Positions 33,402-41,730 of a stretch of 64,000 nt of DNA are shown here, piece by piece. The translations under genes were made by a program, and so were the position numbers. Within the stretch, counting starts at the first letter, position 1; each line of letters starts with the position of its first letter. Origin of the DNA: Krasilnikoviella flava (GTDB lineage: Bacteria; Actinomycetota; Actinomycetes; Actinomycetales; Cellulomonadaceae); NCBI RefSeq assembly GCF_900167525.1, contig NZ_FUZQ01000008.1, positions 1 to 64,000 on the forward strand, given 5' to 3'. The notes under the pieces are model-generated. The model saw nothing but the letters and a program-made list of their open reading frames with translations, was not told the origin of the DNA and made no database searches.

Positions 33402-33435
33402 GTTCTATATTCGAACACGTAGTTCTACTATTGAA
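33402..33435. promoter_or_regulatory. Direct-repeat operator between monooxygenase and IclR genes
   Basis: Two similar 14-mers, GTTCTATATTCGAA (33402-33415) and GTTCTACTATTGAA (33422-33435), spaced exactly 20 bp apart, in a strikingly A+T-rich stretch of the divergent promoter region. TACTAT (33426-33431) may be the IclR -10 box. IclR regulators commonly bind such sites for autoregulation and for activation of the divergent gene. Confidence 0.55.
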
Positions 33436-33462
33436 TGCAGCCTAACCCACCGGAGGACGACG

Positions 33463-34167
33463 ATGCCCGACGCCGCCACACCACCGTCGCAGACCCTCAG
33501 CCGCGGCATCCGCATCCTCGAGACCCTCGCCGACGCCCGCGCGCCCCTCACCATCGACGACGTCGCCGCGCGCCTCGGGGTGCACCGCTCCATCGCGTAC
33601 CGGCTGCTGCGCACGCTGGAGCACCACGGGCTGGTGACACGCGACGCGAACGGGCACGTCGCGCTCGGCGCCCGCATGGCCGCCCTGGCCGCGGGAGTCG
33701 CCCACGACCTGCAGGCCGAGGCCCTGCCCGAGCTCACCGCCGTCGCGAACGAGCTGGGCATGACCTGCTTCCTCGCCGTCCTCGACCACGACGAGTGCGT
33801 GACGCTGGTCAGCGTCGAGCCGCGCCACGCCGTCGCGCCCGTGGCGCAGCGCCCGGGCACGCGCCATCCCGTCACCGCGGGCGCGCCCGGCAAGGCCATC
33901 CTCACGCTGCTGCCCCCGGCCCGGTGGCCCGCCGACGCACCGGCCGACCTGCACGAGACCGTCGCAGAGGCCGCCCGCCGCGGCTTCGCCACCAGCCACG
34001 ACGAGGTCATCCCCAGCCTCGAGTCCGTCGCCGTCCCGCTCGAGCTCCGCGGGCGCGGGCCGGCCGCCGTCGCCGTCGTGCACGTGGCCAGCCCCGTCGA
34101 CCACGAGCAGATCGCCGCCCGCCTCGCCCGGTCCGCGAGCGCCGTCCGCGAGGCCCTCGGCGGCTAG
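33463..34167 (+). CDS. IclR family transcriptional regulator
   Basis: 234 residues. N-terminal winged helix at about 8-70 (SRGIRILETLADARAPLTID, then DVAARLGVHRSIAYRLLRTL) and the IclR effector domain (about 80-230; PELTAVANELGMTCFLAVLD, HPVTAGAPGKAIL, RRGFATSHDEVIPSLESVAV). IclR members often sense aromatic acids and control ring-hydroxylating or ring-opening genes, which fits the divergent monooxygenase. CGGAGG 7 bases upstream fixes the ATG. The effector domain is a little shorter than usual. Confidence 0.9.
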   Translation: MPDAATPPSQTLSRGIRILETLADARAPLTIDDVAARLGVHRSIAYRLLRTLEHHGLVTRDANGHVALGARMAALAAGVAHDLQAEALPELTAVANELGMTCFLAVLDHDECVTLVSVEPRHAVAPVAQRPGTRHPVTAGAPGKAILTLLPPARWPADAPADLHETVAEAARRGFATSHDEVIPSLESVAVPLELRGRGPAAVAVVHVASPVDHEQIAARLARSASAVREALGG

Positions 34168-34417
34168 GCCCACGCTCCGGCCGGCGCGAGGGCAAGGGGC
34201 GGCAGTGGTGCGTCGTGCGGGCGGCGACGCACGGGGAACCGCTTCCGCCGTCCGCGGGGCGCACGGCCGCCGGGACGCGTCGCGCGGCGCACCGAGGACG
34301 TCGCAGCGGCAACGGTCGCCTGGCAGAACCGTCAACTCCTGTGCATGGTGTCTGGGGTGGCCCGGAGCGTCCGTGCAGGTCGCGGTCACCGCCGTCACGT
34401 CGAGGAGCGAGGTGCCC
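34168..34417. other. Intergenic leader before the wall peptidase
   Basis: 250 bases, GC-rich, with several GCG-rich inverted segments (for example CGACGCACGGGG and CGCGCGGCGCACC stretches) but no perfect long stem. Because wall hydrolases in actinobacteria are often under c-di-AMP (ydaO-type) riboswitches I looked for that core but could not convincingly match it. Confidence 0.3.
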
Positions 34418-35281
34418 ATGAGCTCACGTCCGTCCGTTCCTGCCCGCGCGCCCCGGCCTCGCGGACGCCTCGCGGCCGCCGGGGTCTGCGCCGCCCTCCT
34501 CGTCACCCTCTGGACGCCGCCCGCGGGCGCCGTCCCGGAGGCGGCGCCCGCCCGGTCGGGTCCCGCGGCCCGGCCCGCCGAAGCCCCCCTGCCCCTGCGG
34601 ATCGGCAGGCAGAAGAGCTCGTCCACGACGCTGAAGGCGTACCTGAGCTGGGCGCGCGCCTACGGGTTCCGGGTCTCCGAGCACCCGTCGTACGGCGGCG
34701 TGACCCGCGGGGCGCACTCGTCGAACTCCTGGCACTACGACGGCCTGGCCGCTGACCTCAATTGGGGCCCGGCCGGCGCGCCCGCCTCGGAACGGACCCG
34801 CGCGAGGTTCGCGATCAAGGTGGCCGACTCGATGGGCCTCGGCGTGATCTACGCGCGCGACGGCACGGTCGGCTCGGCCGGGAGCCACCGCAGCCACCTG
34901 CACGTCGACGTCGGCACGACGTCCAACTACGGCCGGGGCCGCGTGCCGGCACCGGTCGGCACGCGCAAGACCCAGCAGCTGCAGAAGGTAGCCCACTTCC
35001 CGCTGGCCCAGCGGGACAACCTGTGGGGCCCGAACACCGATCAGCGGCTGCAGTCGATCCGCGCAGCGTCCCGCATGCACGGCACGAAGTTCCCGTACGG
35101 CGTGAAGACGGCGCAGCGCGCCGTGGGCGTCACGGCCGACGGCAAGTGGGGACCGAAGTCGCGCGCGGCCCACGACAAGGCCGTCGCGGCCCTGCAGCGC
35201 GTGGTCTCCGTGTCCGACACGGGCACCTGGGGCCCGGCCACCGAGCGCGCCTACACGAGCCTGCGCAACAAGCTGCGCTGA
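34418..35281 (+). CDS. Secreted M15-type peptidoglycan peptidase with wall-binding repeats
   Basis: 287 residues. Signal peptide: basic PRPRGRLAAAG, hydrophobic VCAALLVTLW, cleavage near AGAVPEA. The middle (about 65-185) resembles metal-dependent D-Ala-D-Ala carboxypeptidase/M15A proteins: zinc ligands probably in SSNSWHYDGLAADLNW and in SHRSHLHVDVG, the family's H-x(6)-D...H-x-H pattern. The C-terminal part has three short repeats starting LWGPNTDQRLQSIR, KWGPKSRAAHDKAV and TWGPATERAYTSLR, like peptidoglycan-binding type 1 units. It likely trims or binds cell-wall peptides outside the cell. Single gene, unrelated to its aromatic-catabolism neighbours. Confidence 0.8.
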   Translation: MSSRPSVPARAPRPRGRLAAAGVCAALLVTLWTPPAGAVPEAAPARSGPAARPAEAPLPLRIGRQKSSSTTLKAYLSWARAYGFRVSEHPSYGGVTRGAHSSNSWHYDGLAADLNWGPAGAPASERTRARFAIKVADSMGLGVIYARDGTVGSAGSHRSHLHVDVGTTSNYGRGRVPAPVGTRKTQQLQKVAHFPLAQRDNLWGPNTDQRLQSIRAASRMHGTKFPYGVKTAQRAVGVTADGKWGPKSRAAHDKAVAALQRVVSVSDTGTWGPATERAYTSLRNKLR

Positions 35282-35302
35282 CCGGGGCCGGGCGGCCCCG
35301 GT
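35281..35302. terminator. Bidirectional hairpin between peptidase and MFS genes
   Basis: 9-bp perfect stem ACCGGGGCC/GGCCCCGGT with a 4-base loop, overlapping the last base of the peptidase stop codon; convergent genes on both sides. Confidence 0.75.
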
Positions 35303-35325
35303 CACCCCCGGTCGACGGCGCGGGT

Positions 35326-36720
35326 TCAGACCTTCGAGACCCCGTAGATCGGGCTGACGGCCTGCTCGTCCTCGTGCTCCGGACCGAGCGGGATGCCGGT
35401 GCGGTCTCGCAGCAGCAGCGTGGCGGCGAAGGCGACCACCATGACGCCGGCGATGTAGGACGCGACGGACGTCGCGGTCCCGGTGGTCTGCACGAGCCAG
35501 GCCGCGATGGTCGGGGCGAACGCGCCGCCCAGGATGGCGCCGATCGCGTACGTGATGGACACGCCGGAGTAGCGGATCGACGCGGGGAAGAGCTCGGCGA
35601 AGTAGGCCGCCTGCTGGCCGTAGGTGAACCCGTTGCCGACGGCGAACAGGGAGACGCCGAGGAACAGCATCCAGGGGTTTCCCGCGTTCACGAGCGGGAA
35701 CAGCAGGAACACGGTGGCGAGGAACGCCAGCCAACCGATGATGTAGGTGTTCCGACGCCCGATCCGGTCGGACACGGTGCCCGCGGCGAACGTGCACACC
35801 AGCCAGACGACGGACGCGCCGGCGACGGCGAGCAGCACGGGCGTGCGGTCCATGCCGACGAGGCCGCCGTCGGCGAGCGGCGTCGTCGCGTAGTTCTGCA
35901 GGTAGCCGCCGGTGGTCATGTAGCCCGCGGCGTTGTTGCCCGCGAACGTGAGCGCGGCGAGCAGCACGAGCAGCCAGTGCTTGCGGAACAGCGTGAGGAC
36001 CGGCGTCTTCGCGGCCGCCTTCTTCTCGGCGATCTCGAGGAAGACCGGGCTCTCCTCGACCGACCGGCGCACGACGATGCCGACGACGATGAGCACGACG
36101 CTCAGCAGGAACGGGATGCGCCAGCCCCACTGCACGAACGCGTCCCCCGGGGAGATCACGCCGGTCATGAGGGCGAGCACGCCGGAGGCGAGCAGCAGGC
36201 CGATCGGCACACCGATCTGAGGGAAGGCGCCCATGCGCCCGCGCCGCCCGTCGGGGGCGTGCTCCACGGCCATGAGGACCGCGCCGCCCCACTCGCCGCC
36301 GGTCGACAGCCCCTGCAGGATGCGCAGCAGCACCAGCAGGATCGGGGCCAGGATGCCGATCTGGTCGTAGGTGGGCAGCAGGCCGATGAGGGTGGTGGCG
36401 CCGCCCATGAGGATCAGGGTGACGACGAGCATCGCCTTGCGGCCGATCCGGTCGCCGAAGTGCCCGGCAAGGAAGGCGCCGAGCGGCCGGAACAGGAAGC
36501 TGATGCCGACGGTCGCGAACGCCAGCAGGGTCCCGATCGAGGAACCGGCGGGCTCGAAGAAGAGCGCGCCGAACACCAGGCCGGCGGCGCTGGCGTAGAG
36601 GAAGAAGTCGTACCACTCGATGGTGGTACCGATGACGGTCGCGAAGGCGACGCGACGGAGCTCGCGACGCTCGGTGTCGCTGGGGACGGCTGCGGTGCCG
36701 ATGGTCCCGTTCGTGGACAT
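35326..36720 (-). CDS. MFS transporter, MHS (metabolite:H+ symporter) family
   Basis: 464 residues, about 12 transmembrane helices. MHS/ShiA-type features: IGTTIEWYDFFLYASAAGLV near residue 30, the loop 2-3 motif GHFGDRIGRKAMLV, and RILQGLSTGGEWGGAVLMAV. This family imports shikimate, benzoate-type acids, alpha-ketoglutarate or proline with protons. It is divergent from the Hpa-type operon across a shared regulatory region, so uptake of the aromatic acid or a related substrate is the likely role. It is probably not HpaX, which belongs to the anion:cation symporter group. Confidence 0.88.
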   Translation of the reverse strand: MSTNGTIGTAAVPSDTERRELRRVAFATVIGTTIEWYDFFLYASAAGLVFGALFFEPAGSSIGTLLAFATVGISFLFRPLGAFLAGHFGDRIGRKAMLVVTLILMGGATTLIGLLPTYDQIGILAPILLVLLRILQGLSTGGEWGGAVLMAVEHAPDGRRGRMGAFPQIGVPIGLLLASGVLALMTGVISPGDAFVQWGWRIPFLLSVVLIVVGIVVRRSVEESPVFLEIAEKKAAAKTPVLTLFRKHWLLVLLAALTFAGNNAAGYMTTGGYLQNYATTPLADGGLVGMDRTPVLLAVAGASVVWLVCTFAAGTVSDRIGRRNTYIIGWLAFLATVFLLFPLVNAGNPWMLFLGVSLFAVGNGFTYGQQAAYFAELFPASIRYSGVSITYAIGAILGGAFAPTIAAWLVQTTGTATSVASYIAGVMVVAFAATLLLRDRTGIPLGPEHEDEQAVSPIYGVSKV

Positions 36721-36767
36721 GGCCGGAAGACCTCTCTGTCAGTCCGTACGTGGTGCGGTGCGCGAGA

Positions 36768-36789
36768 TCGTATATCATCTGGGATACGA
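36768..36789. promoter_or_regulatory. GntR-type operator between MFS and Hpa operon
   Basis: Inverted repeat TCGTAT-N10-ATACGA in the only A+T-rich part of the divergent region; TATATC within it can act as a -10 box. GntR/FCD regulators bind GTAT/ATAC half-sites, and such a regulator is encoded two genes into the operon, so it is the likely ligand. Confidence 0.55.
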
Positions 36790-36821
36790 CAAGACAGCCT
36801 CGACCTGACAATGGGGTGCCT

Positions 36822-38303
36822 GTGGTCACCGACGACCAGACCGAGCCCGGCAAGATCATCGCCGTCCACCTGAACTACCCGTCCCGCGCAGCGCAGCGGG
36901 GCCGGACGCCGGACCAACCGTCCTACTTCCTCAAGCCCGCGTCCTCGCTCGCCGCGACCGGCGGCACGATCGAGCGGCCGCTCGGCACGGAGCTGCTCGC
37001 GTTCGAGGGCGAGGTCGCGATCCGCATCGGCACCGCCGCCCGCTGGGTCTCCCCCGCGGACGGCTGGTCGCACGTCGACGCCGTCACCGCGGCGAACGAC
37101 CTCGGCCTCTACGACCTGCGCGTCGCCGACAAGGGCTCCAACCTGCGCAACAAGGGCGGCGACGGCTTCACCCCGCTCGGCCCGTCCTGGATCCCGGCGG
37201 CCGACGTCGACCCCGGCGGCCTGCGCGTGCGCACCTGGGTGGACGGCGAGCTCGTCCAGGACGACTCCACCAGCACGCTGCTGTTCGACTTCGGCCGCCT
37301 CGTCGCCGACCTCTCCCAGCACCTCACGCTCGAGCCCGGCGACGTGATCCTCACCGGCACCCCCGCGGGCTCGTCCGTCGTCGGGCCGGGGCAGGTCGTC
37401 GAGGTCGAGGTGGACGCCCCCGACGCACCCGGCGCGCCGACCAGCGGCCGCCTCGTCACCACCGTCACCGCCGGCACGCGCGCGTTCGGCGACTTCGGAG
37501 CGAAGCCCGCCGTCGACGAGAAGCAGCGCGCCGAGGCGTGGGGCCGATCGTCGGTCGAGCTTGTCGAGACCCAGGATTCGACAGCCTCGACCGACGGGTT
37601 CACCCTCCCCGACGCGCTGCGCGAGCGGTTCGCCGGCGTCGCCGTCGCCACGCTGTCGGCCGCGCTGCGCAAGCGCGGCTACACCGACGTCTTCGTCGAG
37701 GGCGTGCACGGCAACCACCCCGGCGACCGGTTCGTCGGCACGGCGCGCACGCTGCGCCTGATCCCGTTCCGGCCCGACCTGTTCGCCTCCCACGGCGGCG
37801 GGTTCAACGCGCAGAAGCGGGCGTTCGACACCGTCGCACCGGGCGAGGTGATCGTGGTCGAGGCGCGCGGCGAGCGCGGCACGGGCACCGTGGGCGACGT
37901 GCTCGCCCTGCGCGCCCACGTGCGCGGCGCCGCGGCGATCGTCACGGACGGCGGCGTGCGCGACTCGGACGCCGTCGCCGAGATCGGGATCCCCGTCTTC
38001 TCCCAGGGCCCGCACCCGTCCGTCCTCGGCCGCAAGCACGTGCCCTGGGAGACGGACGTGACCGTCGCATGCGGCGGAGCGTCCGTGCAGCCGGGCGACG
38101 TCGTCGTGGGCGACGGCGACGGCGTCCTCGTCATCCCGCCCGCTCTCGTCGAGGAGGTGCTCGCCGAGGCCGAGGCCCAGGAGGCCGCCGACGCGTGGGT
38201 CGCGACGCAGGTCGCCGCCGGCGCCCCCGTCGACGGCCTGTTCCCGATGAACGCCGAGTGGCGGGCCCGCTACGAGCGCGAGACCGCCGGGGGGGCCCGA
38301 TGA
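36822..38303 (+). CDS. FAH-family decarboxylase/isomerase fused to an RraA-like domain
   Basis: 493 residues, two domains. Residues about 12-225 are a fumarylacetoacetate-hydrolase-type domain as in HpaG (FLKPASSLAATGGTIERPLG, LAFEGEVAIRIG, GDVILTGTPAGSSVVG), which in homoprotocatechuate breakdown decarboxylates or isomerises the ring-opened acid. Residues about 265-480 are an RraA-like/HMG-aldolase-type domain (VATLSAALRKRGYTDVF, GDVLALRAHVRG, IVTDGGVRDSDAV). Enterobacterial HpaG has two FAH domains; here the second is replaced. The linker (about residues 243-258) is coded by a dispersed palindromic repeat and reads SSVELVETQDSTASTD. Start uncertain: GTG at 36822 or 36816, with only a weak GGGG ribosome site. 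First gene of the Hpa operon. Confidence 0.8.
   Translation: MVTDDQTEPGKIIAVHLNYPSRAAQRGRTPDQPSYFLKPASSLAATGGTIERPLGTELLAFEGEVAIRIGTAARWVSPADGWSHVDAVTAANDLGLYDLRVADKGSNLRNKGGDGFTPLGPSWIPAADVDPGGLRVRTWVDGELVQDDSTSTLLFDFGRLVADLSQHLTLEPGDVILTGTPAGSSVVGPGQVVEVEVDAPDAPGAPTSGRLVTTVTAGTRAFGDFGAKPAVDEKQRAEAWGRSSVELVETQDSTASTDGFTLPDALRERFAGVAVATLSAALRKRGYTDVFVEGVHGNHPGDRFVGTARTLRLIPFRPDLFASHGGGFNAQKRAFDTVAPGEVIVVEARGERGTGTVGDVLALRAHVRGAAAIVTDGGVRDSDAVAEIGIPVFSQGPHPSVLGRKHVPWETDVTVACGGASVQPGDVVVGDGDGVLVIPPALVEEVLAEAEAQEAADAWVATQVAAGAPVDGLFPMNAEWRARYERETAGGAR
37551..37594. repeat. Dispersed palindromic repeat, copy 1 (in frame, interdomain linker)
   Basis: Inverted repeat TCGGTCGAGCTTGTCGA (37551-37567) against TCGACAGCCTCGACCGA (37578-37594), two mismatches. 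It lies inside the FAH-RraA gene without breaking the frame and encodes the segment joining the two domains. Confidence 0.75.
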
Positions 38304-39037
38304 CGACGAAGCCCCCGCTGGTCGAGCCTGTCGAGACCCGGGTTTCGGCAGGCTCAACCACCATGAGCAAGTCGCAGCGGGCGTACGTCTTCCTGCGCGA
38401 GCGGATCGAGGACGGCCGCTACGTGCCGGGCTTCCGGCTCGTGCTGGCCCAGCTCGCCGGCGAGCTGGACATGTCCGTGGTGCCGGTGCGGGAGGCCATC
38501 CGCCGCCTGGAGGCCGAGGGGCTGGTGACGTTCGAGCGCAACGTCGGCGCCCAGGTCGCCCTCATCAAGGAGACCGAGTACCAGCACACGATGGAGACGC
38601 TGGCGCTGGTCGAGGGCTTCGCCACCGCGCTGTCGGCGCCGCACCTGTCCGCCGCCCAGCTCGACGCCGCGCGCGAGGTCAACGAGCGGATGCGCCGCTG
38701 CCTCGCCGACTTCGACCCGCACCGCTTCACCGAGCTCAACCTCGAGTTCCACGCGGTGCTGTTCGAGCCGTGCCCCAACCCGCACGTGCTCGACCTCGTC
38801 CACCGCGGCTGGCGGCGCATGACCGTGCTGCGCGACTCCTCGTTCGCGTTCGTGCCCGGCCGTGCCAAGGAGTCCGTCGCGGAGCACGACCGGATCCTCG
38901 ACCTCGTCGTCGCCCTGCAGGCCGGGGACGCCGACGCCACCGAGGTCGAGCTCGCCGCCCGCCGCCACCGCACCACCACCCTCGACGCCGTGCTCGCCCG
39001 CCAGGCGTCCCACCGGCCCCACCTTTCGGAGACGTGA
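38300..39037 (+). CDS. GntR family regulator (FCD type) of the Hpa operon
   Basis: 245 residues from the ATG at 38300, which overlaps the previous stop (ATGA). After an unusual N-terminal tail (MTTKPPLVEPVETRVSAGST), coded by a dispersed palindromic repeat, comes the GntR winged helix (SKSQRAYVFLRERIEDGRYV, GELDMSVVPVREAIRRLEAE) and an FCD domain with HRFTELNLEFHAVLFEPCPN and SVAEHDRILDLVVALQAGD. A second ATG at 38363 (MSKSQ) would remove the tail and could be the ancestral start. Being inside the operon, it probably senses a pathway acid and controls the MFS/Hpa divergent promoters. Confidence 0.88.
   Translation: MTTKPPLVEPVETRVSAGSTTMSKSQRAYVFLRERIEDGRYVPGFRLVLAQLAGELDMSVVPVREAIRRLEAEGLVTFERNVGAQVALIKETEYQHTMETLALVEGFATALSAPHLSAAQLDAAREVNERMRRCLADFDPHRFTELNLEFHAVLFEPCPNPHVLDLVHRGWRRMTVLRDSSFAFVPGRAKESVAEHDRILDLVVALQAGDADATEVELAARRHRTTTLDAVLARQASHRPHLSET
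38319..38360. repeat. Dispersed palindromic repeat, copy 2 (N-terminus of GntR)
   Basis: TGGTCGAGCCTGTCGAGACC (38319-38338) against GGTTTCGGCAGGCTCAACCA (38341-38360), three mismatches. In frame it encodes LVEPVETRVSAGSTT, directly before an alternative ATG start. Confidence 0.8.
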
Positions 39038-40548
39038 TGACCGACCAGAGCACCCCGCAGGCGCACCGCCCCGACGACCTGCCCACCGCGATCCGGCACT
39101 ACATCGACGGCCGCTTCGTCGACTCGGTCGACGGCGCCACCTTCGACGTGCTGGACCCGGTCTCGAACGAGACCTACCTGCAGGCCGCCGCGGGCAAGCA
39201 GGCCGACGTCGACGCGGCCGTCGCGTCCGCCCGCCGCGCGTTCACCGAGGGCCCGTGGCCGAGGATGCTGCCCCGCGAGCGGTCGCGGGTGCTGCACACG
39301 ATCGCCGACCTCGTGGAGTCGCGCGACGCCCGCCTCGCCGAGCTCGAGTCCTTCGACTCCGGCCTGCCGATCACGCAGGCGCTGGGCCAGGCGCGCCGCG
39401 CCGCCGAGAACTTCCGCTTCTTCGCGGACCTGATCGTGGCGCAGGCCGACGACACCTACAAGGTGCCCGGCCGCCAGATCAACTACGTCAACCGCAAGCC
39501 GATCGGCGTCGCCGGGCTCATCACGCCGTGGAACACGCCGTTCATGCTCGAGTCGTGGAAGCTCGCGCCCGCGCTGGCCACCGGGAACACCGTGGTGCTC
39601 AAGCCGGCCGAGTTCACGCCGCTGTCGGCGTCGCTGTGGGCCGGGATCTTCGAGGAGGCCGGGCTGCCCCAGGGCGTGTTCAACCTGGTCAACGGGCTCG
39701 GCGAGGAGGCCGGCGACGCGCTGGTCAAGCACCCGGACGTGCCGCTGATCTCGTTCACCGGCGAGAGCAGCACGGGCCGGCTGATCTTCGGCAACGCCGC
39801 CCCGCACCTCAAGGGCCTGTCGATGGAGCTCGGCGGCAAGTCCCCCGCCGTCGTCTTCGCCGACGCCGACCTCGACGCCGCGATCGACGCGACGATCTTC
39901 GGCGTCTTCTCCCTCAACGGCGAGCGCTGCACGGCCGGCTCCCGCATCCTCGTGGAGCGCCCGGTGTACGACGAGTTCGTCGAGCGTTACGCCGCCCAGG
40001 CGAAGCGCGTGCGCGTCGGCTACCCGCACGAGAAGACCACCGAGGTGGGCGCCCTCGTGCACCCCGAGCACTTCGAGAAGGTCATGAGCTACGTCGAGCT
40101 GGGCAGGACCGAGGGCCGTCTGGTCGCCGGCGGCGGCCGCCCCGAGGGCTTCGAGACGGGCAACTTCGTGGCCCCCACGGTGTTCGCCGACGTCAAGCCC
40201 GACGCCCGCATCTTCCAGGAGGAGATCTTCGGGCCCGTCGTCGCGATCACGCCCTTCGACACCGAGGCCGAGGCGCTCGAGCTGGCCAACGGCGTGAAGT
40301 ACGGCCTCGCGGCCTACGTGTGGACCAACGACCTCAAGCGGGCCCACAACTTCTCCCAGGCCGTCGAGGCCGGGATGGTGTGGCTGAACTCGAACAACGT
40401 GCGCGACCTGCGCACCCCGTTCGGCGGCGTCAAGGCGTCCGGCCTGGGCCACGAGGGCGGCTACCGCTCGATCGACTTCTACACCGACCAGCAGGCCGTG
40501 CACATCACGCTCGGCAAGGTCCACAACCCGACATTCGGCAAGAGCTGA
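39037..40548 (+). CDS. hpaE: 5-carboxymethyl-2-hydroxymuconate-semialdehyde dehydrogenase
   Basis: 503-residue NAD-dependent aldehyde dehydrogenase oxidising the ring-cleavage semialdehyde to the diacid. Motifs: GVAGLITPWNTPFMLESWKL (active-site Asn), FTGESSTGRLIF (cofactor glycines), MELGGKSPAVVF (general base Glu), and the catalytic cysteine in FSLNGERCTAGSRI. C-terminal NNVRDLRTPFGGVKASGLGH matches HpaE/HpcC proteins. The ATG overlaps the GntR stop (TGATG). Placement directly before the extradiol dioxygenase gene strongly supports the HpaE assignment over a generic ALDH. Confidence 0.92.
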   Translation: MTDQSTPQAHRPDDLPTAIRHYIDGRFVDSVDGATFDVLDPVSNETYLQAAAGKQADVDAAVASARRAFTEGPWPRMLPRERSRVLHTIADLVESRDARLAELESFDSGLPITQALGQARRAAENFRFFADLIVAQADDTYKVPGRQINYVNRKPIGVAGLITPWNTPFMLESWKLAPALATGNTVVLKPAEFTPLSASLWAGIFEEAGLPQGVFNLVNGLGEEAGDALVKHPDVPLISFTGESSTGRLIFGNAAPHLKGLSMELGGKSPAVVFADADLDAAIDATIFGVFSLNGERCTAGSRILVERPVYDEFVERYAAQAKRVRVGYPHEKTTEVGALVHPEHFEKVMSYVELGRTEGRLVAGGGRPEGFETGNFVAPTVFADVKPDARIFQEEIFGPVVAITPFDTEAEALELANGVKYGLAAYVWTNDLKRAHNFSQAVEAGMVWLNSNNVRDLRTPFGGVKASGLGHEGGYRSIDFYTDQQAVHITLGKVHNPTFGKS

Positions 40549-40575
40549 CCGGCCCCGACGGCAAGGACGCCTGAC

Positions 40576-41730
40576 ATGACCCACAAGAACGACCGCACCC
40601 TCACCTCCTCGGGCTTCTACGTGTCGCAGGAGGCCCCGATCCACTCGGACGACCCGGTGGCGACGCCGTCGAGCCCCGCGCCGGACATCCTGCGCTGCGC
40701 GTACATGGAGCTCGTCGTCACGGACCTCGCCGCCTCCCGCGCGTTCTACGTCGACGTGCTCGGCCTGTACGTCACCACGGAGGACTCCCGCAGCGTCTAC
40801 CTGCGCTCCACCGAGGAGTTCATCCACCACAACCTGGTGCTGCGGCAGGGCAACGTCGCCGCCGTCGCCGCGTTCTCCTACCGCGTGCGCACGCCGGAGG
40901 ACCTCGACAAGGCCGTCGCGTTCTACACCGAGCTCGGCTGCGAGGTGCGGCGCGAGCCGGGCGGCTTCACCCGCGGCATCGGCGACTCGGTGCGCGTGGT
41001 CGACCCGCTCGGCTTCCCGTACGAGTTCTTCCACGCCACCACGCACGTCGAGCGGCTGTCGTGGCGCTACGACCTGCACACTCCCGGCGAGCTGGTGCGC
41101 CTGGACCACTTCAACCAGGTGACCCCGGACGTGCCGCGGGCCGTGAAGTTCATGCAGGACCTGGGCTTCCGCGTCACCGAGGACATCCAGGACGACGAGG
41201 GCACCGTGTACGCGGCGTGGATGCGCCGCAAGCCCACCGTGCACGACACGGCGATGACCGGCGGCGACGGGCCGCGCATGCACCACGTGGCGTTCTCGAC
41301 CCACGAGAAGCACAACATCCTCGCCATCTGCGACAAGCTCGGGGCGCTGCGCCGCTCCGACTGCATCGAGCGCGGCCCGGGCCGGCACGGCGTGTCCAAC
41401 GCGTTCTACCTGTACCTGCGCGACCCGGACGGGCACCGCGTCGAGATCTACACGCAGGACTACTACACCGGCGACCCGGACAACCCCGTCGTCACCTGGG
41501 ACGTGCACGACAACCAGCGCCGCGACTGGTGGGGCAACCCCGTGGTGCCGAGCTGGTACACCGAGGCGTCCCTCGTGCTGGACCTCGACGGCGTCCCGCA
41601 GCCGGTGGTCGCGCGCACCGACGACTCCGAGATGGAGGTGACCGTGGGCGCCGACGGCTTCTCCTACACCCGCCGGGACGACGTCGACGGCGGCGGGGTA
41701 CAGGGGTTCAAGCTCGGGGCCACGCTGTGA
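40576..41730 (+). CDS. hpaD: 3,4-dihydroxyphenylacetate 2,3-dioxygenase (extradiol)
   Basis: 384-residue type I extradiol dioxygenase (vicinal oxygen chelate fold, two modules) that opens the ring of homoprotocatechuate. Metal ligands H178 (LDHFNQ), H237 (RMHHVAF) and E290 (HRVEIYT) and acid/base H223 (PTVHD) each sit 23 residues further than in the Brevibacterium fuscum/Arthrobacter enzymes, matching a longer N-terminus (MTHKNDRTLTSSGFYVSQEA). Family members use Fe(II) or Mn(II); sequence alone does not decide. AAGGA precedes the ATG. Soluble, probably a homotetramer by family. Confidence 0.93.
   Translation: MTHKNDRTLTSSGFYVSQEAPIHSDDPVATPSSPAPDILRCAYMELVVTDLAASRAFYVDVLGLYVTTEDSRSVYLRSTEEFIHHNLVLRQGNVAAVAAFSYRVRTPEDLDKAVAFYTELGCEVRREPGGFTRGIGDSVRVVDPLGFPYEFFHATTHVERLSWRYDLHTPGELVRLDHFNQVTPDVPRAVKFMQDLGFRVTEDIQDDEGTVYAAWMRRKPTVHDTAMTGGDGPRMHHVAFSTHEKHNILAICDKLGALRRSDCIERGPGRHGVSNAFYLYLRDPDGHRVEIYTQDYYTGDPDNPVVTWDVHDNQRRDWWGNPVVPSWYTEASLVLDLDGVPQPVVARTDDSEMEVTVGADGFSYTRRDDVDGGGVQGFKLGATL

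Noticed and set aside
34168-34417. Possible c-di-AMP (ydaO-type) riboswitch before the M15 peptidase
   Set aside because: Position is attractive, but I could not match the conserved core or the paired elements; kept as an unassigned leader.
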